64,000 nucleotides of DNA from Aristolochia californica (Eukaryota > Streptophyta > Magnoliopsida > Piperales > Aristolochiaceae), in contig JARWKL010000003.1 of NCBI GenBank assembly GCA_029961685.1, forward strand, positions 13,608,782-13,672,781, written 5' to 3'. Positions 49,401 to 54,959 of the stretch are shown piece after piece. The notes under the pieces are model-generated. The model searched no databases, was not told the origin of the DNA, and saw only the letters and a list, made by a program, of their open reading frames with translations. Positions within the stretch are counted from its first letter, which is position 1, and every line of letters starts with the position of its first letter. A program made the translations under genes and the position numbers.

Positions 49401-52076
49401 TCATTGGCTCTCCTAGCTGCCCGACAAGGTCCGATTTTAATTATATTTTGTTGTTTCATGTTTATATTTACATTTTTATGTTGCTTCTGTCTATATTACA
49501 CAACTTGATAACTTGAGTAATTGCTCTAACTCTGTAGAAAATTTGAATTACTATAGGTGGGTGTAGGAAGATACCTGGAATATTCTATCCTGATGGATCT
49601 GACTTTGCCAGGAGAAGTAAGTGTGTTGCCTGGCGAGCTAGCGTTGAAATGTCAACTAGTGTAGCACAGCTAGCTTATCAGGTATAACTATGTTTAATAC
49701 TTCAGTGGGCATTTGGGCAGACTTCTCCAGACGATTCACAGGAATACCATGTCTTTCATTTCTTTGCTTGTGCTTTGTGTGGGTGTGGATAGGGATTTTC
49801 CAGATTCACAAATTAAAGCATTTCATTATAGGTCAAACTTCTCGTTGATCTGCTGTTATGGTTATAAATGAGGTAATTGTGCTTTGCTAGGAGAGACAGT
49901 ATCAGTCAATCCTTAATGGTTTGTGGCTCTATTAAATGGAGCTTGGGTTGGTTTTGATTTTTGTTGCTTGGTTTGTGCTGGAGTCTTTACTTGAGCTAAT
50001 TTGATAATGTTTATGGGCACACATGAGCATACTTGTGTTTATTTTAATGAGATGACTAATTGTAGCCAGTTGTCGTGGAGATTGCAACTAGCTAAACTTG
50101 TTTCACAAAAAAACTTTAGGTATAAATCAACAGGTTTTATTTAGCTGTAAATGCTTTTATCTAGGAAATTTATTAGGCTGGTTTACTATTGACAGGCTCC
50201 CTTAGCTAAATTTAATATTGCTTGTGCACACACACGAGCATACTTGGTGTGTATTTTAATGAGATGTCTAATTGTTGCAAGCTGAGCTTGAAGAGTGCAA
50301 CTAACTAAACTTGTTTCCTTCAGAAATTTATAGGCATAAATCAAGAGGCTTTATTTAGCTGCAAATGCCTCTCAGAAATTCAGTAGATTTATCTGTTGGC
50401 TATGATTCTCTTTTTTTTTTTTTTTTTTTTGATAAAGATGTAATTCATTAAATAGGTGAAAAATTACAAAGAGATAGGGAGCAAATCCCTAACAACAAGA
50501 TGTTGAAGAGATGCTCCTTGTTTGGCAAGCACATTTGTTGCCGAATTTGCAGATCTCAGAATGTGAGACCAAATACAAGAAAATAATGTGGTAATCTCTA
50601 AAATCTCCTGGAAAATTCCCCAATGCCTCCATGGTGGAAGGGAAGTGCCATGGCCCCATCCCATGACTACCTTGGAATCCCCTTCAATGTGAATTGGATC
50701 GCAGGTTTCGGAGGTGTGATTTCGAACTCATTTGGCAATCAGTGTATTCTCTTAAGTGTGGGAGTCTTGAAAATAACAATCTTTTCATTGTAGGGTTGAA
50801 AGTTGCTGTAGTGCTTTGCATACTTAAACATCTATTGCCAACTTTTATTCAAGTGCATCTTTTCCCTCTAGTAACTCCTATTAATTATTATTATTTTTTT
50901 GAACAAAAATTCTGGCAAGGTGACTATGTCTTGGTATGCATGATTAGATTACCTTTGGTTTTTTATACATTTATTCTATCCTGCAAACAGGTTAGGGATC
51001 TTGATAGTAACATCCGGTGGAGTGATCTTTTGAATACTGATCTTTTCCCTAAGTTGTCAAAGGAATCTAGAAAGATAACCAGGCCGTTGAAAAACATTAC
51101 TATCCGGAAGAAGTGGGTGGAGGGAACACAAGTGAAATATCTACTTGATTTTGGAAAAAGAAAAATTGTGCCTGAGATTGTTATCCGTTATGGCTCCCTG
51201 CATGATGAATCTTCAACAAGGACAAAATATTGGCTGACTGAATGTTATGTTCCTCTGAATCTGTTGAAGGCTTTTGAAGAGAGAAAGCTAGCCCGGAAAT
51301 TTAGTAAGAAGGATAAATCTGATAAGATGAACTTCGGACTTCTTTCTAATATGGGTGGCAACCAAAAGAAGGTCTCTAGGTGTAAAGGACTTTCTTATCT
51401 TTTATCTAAAGGACAAAGTGTAGAAATTGATAGGTCAAGGGTGGAGCTACTTGCTGATGGTAGCAAAAGAAAGAGGTCCACCAGGTTGAAAGGAGTCTCA
51501 ACTCTTAGGTCTGGAAGGGAGAAATATGAGAATCATCAGTGTGGTCATTGCTGCAAAGATGTATCTATCAGGTAGGACAATTGTTTCTGTTTCACCAAAT
51601 CTTCGTGTTGTTTGTCAGGAAGTTAAGTATATCAATTTTGCCATATCATATTTAAAAGTTGCACTTGAATTCCTATTCACAGAGAGGTTGAAAGAGGTGA
51701 AAAGCTTTCATGTGTAATACTTGTCGGCTTTGGATGCTCTTTATATGGGTCTTTTTTCTTTCTAACAAGGAGCATTTGGATTTGGATGTTTAATGGTCAA
51801 ACCTCCAAGCAGATGATTAAGTTTTCACATATGCATTCCAAAAAAAAAAAAAAAAAAGACGTTTTCGTATATAGTCAATTAAGTTTTTCTCGCTCTGAAC
51901 ATCAAATATCCTGTGGAGTACACATGAAATCTCCAGCAAAAACAGTGCAGTGCCTGGTATTTGTAAGGAGAAGAGGTGTCCATGTATGTCTTGTGCTTCT
52001 GACAGTATGTGTAACTGATATATTTATTTTGTTTATTTAATTTGCAGGGATGCTCTAAAATGCCGATCTTGTAAAG
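11982..52076 (+). CDS. PTM-like: PTM-like DDT/PHD-finger protein gene (seven exons, 3' end beyond window)
   Basis: A large plant nuclear protein of the DDT/PHD family (PTM and relatives), expected to read chromatin marks. Seven exons with GT-AG introns join in consistent phase to 1384 codons. Residues 2-55 form a Tudor/Agenet-like region (VGRAVKKAFEGYGIFSG, YEDGDSEEME). Residues ~67-77 are AT-hook-like (KKRGRKPKKR). DDT lies at ~415-475 and continues into a WHIM1-like stretch over the exon 1/2 junction. A Cys4-His-Cys3 PHD finger is at ~611-656, a conserved KERCGWCFSC region is in exon 3, and a second PHD-like finger begins in exon 7. Arabidopsis PTM was reported as a chloroplast-envelope protein in retrograde signalling, a role since disputed; its C-terminal membrane segments would be past the window. 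I chose 11982 (GCGATGGC context) because the family's conserved N-terminus starts there. Intron 2 (33.8 kb) and intron 7 (at least 11.9 kb) are filled by transposons. Confidence 0.9.
13552..14160 (+). CDS. PTM-like: PTM-like exon 2
   Basis: Intron 1 is 104 bases (13448-13551, ending TTTGTGCATAG). The exon completes the split Arg, continues the DDT/WHIM region (NLNWTFLDSITWPVYLLEYL), and carries the PHD finger ECCLCKMDGSLICCDGCPAA with the remaining ligands in YHLRC and WYCLEC. It ends LLV with the consensus donor GTAAGT at 14161. Phase 2 matches exon 3 exactly. Confidence 0.92.
14890..17180 (+). pseudogene. LINE ORF1 (gag-like, DUF4283-type N-terminus, Pro/Ser-rich)
   Basis: An N-terminal part (KQWLIVFNSAEDRKKVHELK, then in another frame WVVVRGILVELRCRHTIECL) resembles the RNA-binding DUF4283-type domain of plant LINE ORF1 proteins. 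A long Pro/Ser/Thr-rich region follows (about 15400-16720), open for 293 and 295 codons in two frames. A lysine-rich patch near 16920-16990 and a C-terminal block LANFSQIAQTDAQMD end it. At least three frame breaks are present. ORF1 would bind LINE RNA. The C-terminal block recurs in the copy at 31700-32000. Confidence 0.65.
17236..21484 (+). pseudogene. LINE ORF2 (endonuclease, reverse transcriptase, RNase H)
   Basis: It starts MIVLSWNIKG at 17236. The APE-type endonuclease shows VETK and LAGDFNAIL. RT spans roughly 18760-19580 with LKLDFEKAFDHVNW, GIRQGDPLSPFLF and the catalytic block YVDD. A zinc-binding region (PPRAKFFIW, CPFC, HILLHC) lies near 20560-20740 and RNase H (LDFDGSALGCPGPTGFGG) near 21090-21250, ending LVVE at 21480. 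This is the plant L1 order and drives target-primed reverse transcription. A 13-base tandem duplication at 17661-17686 shifts the endonuclease frame; many other stops and shifts follow. Confidence 0.85.
18532..18699 (+). mobile_element. 5'-truncated LINE tail nested in the full-length LINE
   Basis: The insert encodes the RNase H C-terminus (WSHILRSANLAVDALAKNGA, then LQSMVVRDML) and ends AATATACACATCC plus an A-tail. It interrupts RT sequence, with the target duplicated as GCGTATTTCTTCTT (18518-18531) and GTGTATTTCCTCTT (18702-18715). The uninterrupted target can be seen at 33191 in the related LINE copy. Confidence 0.85.
21559..22988. other. intronic DNA, no recognised feature
   Basis: AT-rich sequence between the full-length LINE and a solo LTR. 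Small ORFs at 22007-22428 on both strands show no recognisable domain. It is probably part of the ancestral intron. Confidence 0.4.
22994..23309 (-). mobile_element. solo copia LTR (minus)
   Basis: A 316-base LTR running TGTTAAATTT...CTTCAACA in + reading is flanked by a perfect 5-base duplication ATCAT (22989-22993 and 23310-23314). A TATA-like CTATTTATAAT (reverse sense) lies near 23056. The internal region is absent, so it arose by LTR-LTR recombination of a minus-strand element. Confidence 0.85.
23510..23880 (-). mobile_element. possible LINE 3' fragment (minus)
   Basis: Minus-strand sequence reads like an RNase H C-terminus (SIAHSLA, then VVHQHLIVV). The plus-strand phrase AAGATGTTGGTGGA matches the start of the RNase H end in other minus-strand LINE copies. 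It is too degenerate for certainty. Confidence 0.35.
24027..24546 (+). mobile_element. solo copia LTR (plus), interrupted by a LINE tail
   Basis: It is the same LTR family as 22994-23309 but in the opposite orientation: TGTTGAAGAG at the left, AATTCAACA at the right, with TATA-like TATTATAAATAGAG near 24474. Flanking 5-mers CCTAG (24022-24026) and CCTGG (24547-24551) are a target duplication with one mismatch. Removing the LINE insert leaves about 338 bases. Confidence 0.8.
24188..24350 (+). mobile_element. 5'-truncated LINE tail nested in the solo LTR
   Basis: About 163 bases encode the RNase H C-terminus (WSHILRSANSVADVLTKMGA, LQSLVVKDLL) and end GTTAATATATACATC plus an A-tail. The target is duplicated as TGTTAGTCTTCTATTTAT (24170-24187) and TGTTAGTCTTCTAGTTAT (24352-24369), 17 of 18 identical. 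Confidence 0.9.
25013..26865 (-). mobile_element. 5'-truncated LINE with a long open ORF2 C-terminus (minus)
   Basis: A poly-T run at 25017-25033 marks the 3' end of a minus-strand LINE. Homology begins on the minus strand near 26865, within the RT C-terminal region (KFLSKAGKLV). No target duplication was obvious by eye. It is closely related to the plus-strand copies at 14358 and 31672. Confidence 0.85.
25080..26780 (-). pseudogene. LINE ORF2 C-terminal half, 566 codons uninterrupted
   Basis: Domains in order are the RT thumb region (ELNFLKRRFLWDGPNGEK, GGLGIRDVATTNKSLLLKW) at residues ~20-75, the zinc-binding reverse-transcriptase region (PPRIKFFIWTVCQNKIL, CPFC, HTLLHC) at ~260-315, and RNase H (LNFDGSAFGCPGPAGFGGVI) at ~425-560. 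RNase H acidic residues occur in FDGS, AELHGLL and EGDSQV. The M at 26780 is an arbitrary ORF start, because the true ORF began far upstream and is lost. No stop or frameshift in 1.7 kb makes this the least decayed LINE coding segment in the window. Confidence 0.85.
27050..27740 (-). mobile_element. degenerate LINE fragment (minus), a second LINE family
   Basis: Minus-strand sequence near 27740-27650 reads WKSKFLNLTGRTNSIK, and near 27530-27420 reads GDLGIQSISLMNQAFLSKWL then WHVEIQRNAL. These are the RT C-terminal landmarks of plant LINEs, but their wording differs from the main family here. Many frameshifts; boundaries are approximate. Confidence 0.55.
28349..29031 (-). repeat. copia 3' LTR, split by a LINE tail
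   Basis: After removing the LINE insert and one target copy it is about 330 bases, against 325 for the partner at 38554-38878. Both carry the AGAGAGGAAGAAGAGGAGAA block and CTTATATAGC (a reverse TATA-like box). Confidence 0.85.
28593..28927 (-). mobile_element. 5'-truncated LINE tail in the copia 3' LTR
   Basis: Poly-T at the left and RNase H C-terminus on the minus strand (PPWKHWDTFKEILEITSIVS, WSHIPRAANSAANVL, LVVRDMLP). The target TAAACTACATAAACTATC is perfectly duplicated (28575-28592 and 28928-28945). Confidence 0.93.
29050..31640 (-). pseudogene. copia pol remnant: integrase, RT, RNase H
   Basis: On the minus strand from 31640 downward: pre-integrase CDSCQ, integrase C-terminal YLINRMSSSFIGG and FGCVWFAHVFG, then VFLGYSCTQKIYKCFCPSTR, RT with YVEDIILSG near 29960, the RT/RNase H linker ETPMEVGHDL near 29770, and diverged RNase H to 29050. 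The catalytic YVDD is changed to YVED and several stops and shifts are present, so it is inactive. It would have encoded the integrase and polymerase of the copia particle. Confidence 0.8.
31700..36494 (+). pseudogene. LINE ORF1 tail and ORF2 remnant
   Basis: ORF1 tail LANFSQIAQTDAQMD lies at 31840-31880. Compared with the full-length copy, about 60 bases are deleted near 32000, removing the ORF2 start codon and the first endonuclease motif. VETKLQSFDNFVAREL begins at 32075. RT (LEKAFDCVNLKL, YVDDTILFGEG) spans about 33710-34730. GIRQGDP is frameshifted near 34310. Zinc-binding and RNase H regions follow at 35500-36300, with LVVEE before the stop at 36494. Multiple shifts make it non-functional. 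Confidence 0.8.
33220..33693 (-). mobile_element. 5'-truncated LINE tail nested in the LINE
   Basis: It encodes RNase H on the minus strand (IKLNFDGSTYGYPGLAGFGG, VEGDSKVVIN) with a T-rich left end. The target is duplicated as TGATGCCGACTCTT (33206-33219) and TGATGCGGACTTTC (33694-33707). The interrupted RT sequence continues on both sides. Confidence 0.85.
36636..36785 (-). repeat. 75-base tandem duplication in copia pol linker
   Basis: Two adjacent copies begin AAAGCATGTAACGGAGG at 36636 and 36711 and differ at only a few positions. The length keeps frame, so the linker peptide repeats (on the minus strand HSRPPLHAL, HSQPPLHAL). Confidence 0.9.
37771..37812 (+). mobile_element. 42-base LINE 3' end insertion
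   Basis: TTAATACAGCTTACACATC followed by TTATTTC and an A-run matches the 3' end of the LINE at 36520-36567. It sits between duplicated AATCTCTC (37763-37770 and 37813-37820), and its removal restores copia gag context. It is an extreme 5' truncation. Confidence 0.7.
38554..38878 (-). repeat. copia 5' LTR
   Basis: It runs TGTGAAATTATGG to TTTTTCAACA in + reading, adjacent to the primer site at 38540-38553, and matches the LTR at 28349-29031. Confidence 0.88.
39196..39371. repeat. minisatellite, three ~59-base units, in the hAT element
   Basis: Units start at 39196, 39255 and 39313, each containing a form of ATTGGGCATAACCTC and ending ATAATACATGT or ATAATACCTG(T/C). Confidence 0.85.
39920..41961 (-). 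pseudogene. hAT (RICESLEEPER-like) transposase
   Basis: From 41961 on the minus strand: an acidic N-terminus, a BED-finger-like region (SHVWLEFKEVSLNGTKKAQC then VTTHMS and HLKRC), a catalytic region (LTTDLWKSQN, VHVPPRHGVDIADAIYKWL, DNAAYND; then RCCTHILNLLVQDGL, CPTRWNSTYDML), a hAT-like RNase H fold tail (PVTSVLDPRVKLKLIEMCF), and a C-terminal dimerisation domain (FDVLEWWKVN, SKMAADILVIPISTVAS) to about 39920. Defects: the second BED cysteine is Arg, a stop lies between BED and core near 41667, a frameshift lies near 41000, and a stop near 40158 precedes the dimerisation domain. Length is that of the family (~650-700 residues). Confidence 0.9.
42321..44013. repeat. ~215-base direct duplication inside the hAT element
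   Basis: 42321-42540 and 43799-44013 match (GTTCGCCGTTCAGGGATATC versus GTTCGACGTTCGGGGATATC, then CTTACCTCCCGTCGGACCGT in both). About 1.26 kb of other sequence lies between them. The copies flank the region just upstream of the transposase gene. Confidence 0.85.
43587..43800. repeat. minisatellite, ~3.7 units of 56-58 bases, in the hAT element
   Basis: Units begin at 43587, 43645, 43701 and 43759 with ACAAAAGATAAAAATGAAAA-like sequence and contain CAGAGGAAGAAAACGT variants. The last unit runs into the second copy of the internal duplication. Confidence 0.85.
44510..46077 (+). mobile_element. 5'-truncated LINE (plus)
   Basis: It starts in the RT C-terminal region (AFLLKWLWHFNVYSKC) and ends with an A-tail at 46068-46077. 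Positions 44700-46034 are one frame with a single in-frame TAG at 45396-45398. The zinc-binding region (PPMINFFLWNALHGKIL, CSHEDE, HLLLHC) lies at 45075-45240 and RNase H (LNFDGSARGSLGLASFGGVI, AELRALYYGL, AEGDSS) at 45620-46010. Its sequence marks a different subfamily from the full-length LINE. Confidence 0.85.
46250..47440 (+). mobile_element. degenerate LINE tail (plus)
   Basis: A zinc-binding region fragment (ALPKIRFFIWSTLHNKIF) lies near 46455-46510 and frameshifted RNase H (LKLNRDGSALGNPGPIVFEG, IVEGVSKVVISWC) near 46980-47210, ending near an A-run at 47440. The first catalytic FDGS is changed to RDGS. It sits head-to-tail after the previous LINE. Confidence 0.75.
47500..47905 (+). mobile_element. 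possible RTE-type LINE 3' remnant
   Basis: Broken frames resemble the C-terminal phrase MLRWMCG-TRKD followed by a GAR-type basic stretch and W-L-V-D, as in plant RTE-clade LINEs. This is a visual match in decayed sequence only. Confidence 0.35.
47993..49037 (+). CDS. PTM-like: PTM-like exon 3
   Basis: The acceptor TGATTTGCAG ends at 47992. It encodes SDTCETEASCQYYNKQDVLS, a long Ser/Thr-rich stretch, YTNYYSFGQMAYSVAEEF and the conserved CWFSIHKLHEDAKKERCGWC followed by FSCR. This Cys-rich block aligns with the family's middle region. It ends SLLLV with the donor GTAAGT at 49038, phase 0. Confidence 0.92.
49131..49428 (+). CDS. PTM-like: PTM-like exon 4
   Basis: It follows the 93-base intron 3 (49038-49130, acceptor AATTCTCCAG). 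It encodes LESNLRRVALSAEWLKQVD, a basic patch (GARKRARKNMH) and HWWRGGRLARQLFSWKMLP. It ends CGACAAG|GTCCGA, phase 1. Confidence 0.9.
49557..49681 (+). CDS. PTM-like: PTM-like exon 5
   Basis: It encodes GGCRKIPGIFYPDGSDFARR and SKCVAWRASVEMSTSVAQLA, a conserved family block. The acceptor is ATTACTATAG and the donor CAG|GTATAA. A GTAAGT motif inside the exon (49617-49622) could act as a cryptic donor. Confidence 0.9.
49682..50990 (+). other. PTM-like: intron 5 of the PTM-like gene, with a LINE tail
   Basis: 1309 bases. A diverged direct repeat (around 49985-50175 and 50195-50375, sharing GTATTTTAATGAGATG and CTAAACTTGTTTC) lies left of the LINE insertion. The acceptor CTGCAAACAG ends at 50990. 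Confidence 0.75.
50411..50700 (-). mobile_element. 5'-truncated LINE tail in intron 5
   Basis: A 20-base poly-T run (50411-50431) marks the 3' end. The minus strand encodes LPPWRHWGIFQEILEITTLF, WSHILRSANSATNVLAKQGA and LQHLVVRDLLP, the RNase H C-terminus of the same LINE family. Right boundary approximate. Confidence 0.85.
50991..51571 (+). CDS. PTM-like: PTM-like exon 6
   Basis: It encodes VRDLDSNIRWSDLLNTDLFP, KNITIRKKWVEGTQVKYLLD, a basic region with likely nuclear-localisation character (GSKRKRSTRLKG), and the first ligands of a second PHD-like finger (CGHCCKDVSIR). The donor is ATCAG|GTAGGA, splitting an Arg codon. Confidence 0.9.
52048..52076 (+). CDS. PTM-like: PTM-like exon 7 (29-base microexon)
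   Basis: The acceptor AATTTGCAG ends at 52047. It encodes DALKCRSCK, continuing the Cys-rich finger, then the donor GTATGT at 52077. Phase fits exon 6 and leaves one base of the next codon. The next exon is not visible before the window ends. Confidence 0.8.
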
Positions 52077-52149
52077 GTATGTAGTTGCTTTTCCTGTTGT
52101 GGCTAGTCTTCTCTTATTGAAAGTCTTTAGCTAATAATATTTACACTTG

Positions 52150-52886
52150 TTTCATAGTGTTGATTTGGTTACTATAGTTATGGGCATCATGATAAGAGAC
52201 AATCTTAGTGCTGAATATCCAACAAAGACACACTTCACTGCATGATGAGACAATTTATCTAGAGATGGAGAAAAAGATTGAACATAGCAGACTATCAAAT
52301 TCTTCAGGAGAAAAATAAAATAGTAGTTGATCAGGACACAAAACTTGAAAGGAAATACCACCTTTCAGATCATCAAATGGAAAGTGATTAATCAAGTAAC
52401 ACGTAGACAAAACAACCTCTCCCCCATCCACTTTAGGAACATTCATTTGGAAAAGCAAGGTATAACCTACCTTAAGTGCCTATTTTTCTGCTCACTAAAA
52501 CCATTTTGCTGTGGGGTATATGCACAAAAAGTTTGATGAATGATATCATTCGAGGCACAAAAAAATTGAAAAGTAGTACTCAAAACTTTTTTTAGCATTG
52601 TCTGAATGCAAATACAAATTTTGGAAGAAAATTGAACTTTCATTTCTATATAGAACTATTTAAATAAATCTAAAATTTCCAATCTATCTTTAAGAAGAAA
52701 TAACCATGTCACTTTAGTAAAATCATCCACAAAGGTAACAAAATACTGGAAGCCATGTGAACTCTTGAGTCTAACTAGACACCATTATCTGAATGAACTA
52801 CAAATGGAAAAGAACTCTGTTTATTGATTCTAGAAGGAAAGACACTCCTGTGATACTTTCTCAATTGATGGGCTTCACACTCAAAT
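52150..52886 (-). mobile_element. old copia element (minus), integrase part
   Basis: The minus strand encodes FECEAHQLRKYHRSVFPS near 52880-52830, then TCYLINHFPFDDLKGGISFQ and SPSLDKLSHHAVKCVFVGYS near 52200. It ends about 52150 with RT and RNase H absent. It continues across the younger insertions at 58125-58158 and 59682-60783. Confidence 0.7.
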
Positions 52887-52891
52887 AAGGC

Positions 52892-53212
52892 TGTTAAAAT
52901 ACAAGTTCAGGGGTATTTTGGTCATTTCTTATATTTTCTATATTACGTTTTTCTCTTATAGTATGGCTAATAGAAAGAGAATGTCTTATTTTATCTCTAG
53001 TTAATCTTTCATTTAATTTAGACATGTATTTAAGGAGATATGTAATTTTGAATATTGAGGGCATTTTTGTCCTTTTGTAAATTTTCACTTAAAACCCTGA
53101 TTATAAAGAAGCAGGAAGAGCCTTTCTGGCTTGCATTCCAAGGCAGTAAAACTGCCCCTCTTCCAGAAATCTTTTTCTTTTTCTATTTTCTTCCCAAATC
53201 ACCTATTTTTCA
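52892..53212 (+). repeat. copia 5' LTR
   Basis: TGTTAAAATACAAG to CCTATTTTTCA, abutting the primer site. A TATA-like GATTATAAAG lies near 53099. Substitutions and small indels separate it from the 3' LTR. Confidence 0.95.
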
Positions 53213-53776
53213 TGGTATCAGAGCAGTAACGCAAGTCTTGGGAAAATTTCTTTCGATTTTGTGGATCTTCTTTCCATTTTCAGCAATCTCCTTGAATGTT
53301 TTTCCCAGATTTCTGGACTGGTAGGGTAAAAATTCCATTTTTTTTCCTTTTTCTGCCTATCTTAGCCTATTGGCTAATGATTATTGCTTCTATTTGATTG
53401 AATGTTGGGATTTAGAAGTGTTTGATGATCCCAATTTGAGGAAATTTCTCAAATCTGCCAACGTCATCATCCATAGAGCTTATGTCATCCTGATTTCTTG
53501 CAATTAGGTCATTCTTGCATCAATATATGGTCTCAATTGCTGAAATTGATCACTTGACTACGCAAACATAGAATTTTGGGGAAAGTGCTTCCCTTTGGTT
53601 AATCGATGCTCTAGTGTACTGAATTGTGGTCTTTGTGATATTTAATGGTTGATTCCAGCACACGGGTTGCTGTCTAGAGGATTGCTGAGATCTCATATGT
53701 GAAATTCTCTCAGTCTATTCAGATAACTACGATCTGATTGAATGGATTGAATTATGTAAACTAGTCTAGATCAGTT

Positions 53777-54730
53777 TTGATGTATTTGAGGGCCAGAAGA
53801 ATAGCAAAATATATAAATGATGATCCCCTGGTACCTGTTGTTGAAGATTGGATGGCAGAAGATAATTTAGTAATAACATGGTTGGTCAATAGTATGGAAT
53901 CCAGATTTAGTGATCAGATTTTGAGTTGCAGTACTGCTAAGACAATGTGGTCTACATTGACTTCCATTTTGTTTCAAGAAAGTAATTTGTCAAGGTTCTA
54001 TGAGTTATATGTAAAGTTCTTTAATATGAAGCATGGAGGTAGATCAGTGACAGATTATTTCACTAAGATGAGGGGAGTACTATAGGAGATTAATACATTT
54101 CATCCTTTTACTACGAATGTTGAAGACATTCGTAAGAAAGAAAATCAGATTCAAGTAGCCCAGTTTTTGGATGGTTTGGGGCATGAGTATGATACTATTA
54201 GAGCCCAGTTGTTGGTCAATGAGGATGTGACTACTCTTGAGCAACCCTTTAACAGAGTTCTTCAAGCCGAAGGTGCAGTTGTAAATAAGAATGAGTAAGG
54301 TGGAGCCCTCTCAGAAGCAGCTGCTCTCAACCTTCAATCTTATACTGGTAGGTAATCTTGATGGTTAGTTTCATGGTGGTAATAATAGAGGTAGAGGTTG
54401 CTCTTACACAACCCGTGGCCGAAATGATCGAGGGGATCAGAAATGTGTTTATTGTGGTAGGACTAATCATATTTCTGATAAATGTTGGGACAAATTTGGT
54501 AAACCTACCTGGGCCAACTTTATAGTCACAGATAAGGACGCCTCCTCACACACTGGATCCTATGAGAAAATTCAGCAGTTATTACGACGACTAGGTCAAC
54601 TGTCTGCTTCATCTACTGTTTCTCCGACTACCGAGACTCCTTCCTCAACGAATGCCATGATGGCTAGTATAGGTATGAATGCACTGAATGTGTCTCATTC
54701 TCCCTTTTGGATCATTGATTTAGGAGCCTC
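53777..54730 (+). pseudogene. copia gag and protease remnant
   Basis: Gag starts KYINDDPLVPVVEDWMAEDN and runs to MKHGGRSVTDYFTKMRGVL, with an in-frame stop (TAG, 54083). NQIQVAQFLDGLGHEYDTIR follows. The CCHC knuckle CVYCGRTNHISDKC is intact near 54440. Protease shows WIIDLGASIHMS near 54710, with the catalytic D-S-G changed to D-L-G. Stops at 54298 and elsewhere break the frame. Confidence 0.8.
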
Positions 54731-54959
54731 TATACACATGTCAGATATGCTCTCTTTATTTTAGTCCATTAGTCTATCTCATTCATATCGTCGAGTTACT
54801 TTAGCTAATGGATCCACCTCTACCATTCAGGGGGAGGGTATAGTTCATACTATTGAAATATCCTTAGATTCTGTTTTATTTGTACCAAAGTTTTCAGTTA
54901 ATCTCTTGTCTATGAGTCATATAACTAAATCCTTCAACTGCTCAATAACCTATTATCCT

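Noticed and set aside
53213..53224. TGGTATCAGAGC as part of a tRNA gene
   Set aside because: It is the retrotransposon primer-binding site; no cloverleaf around it.
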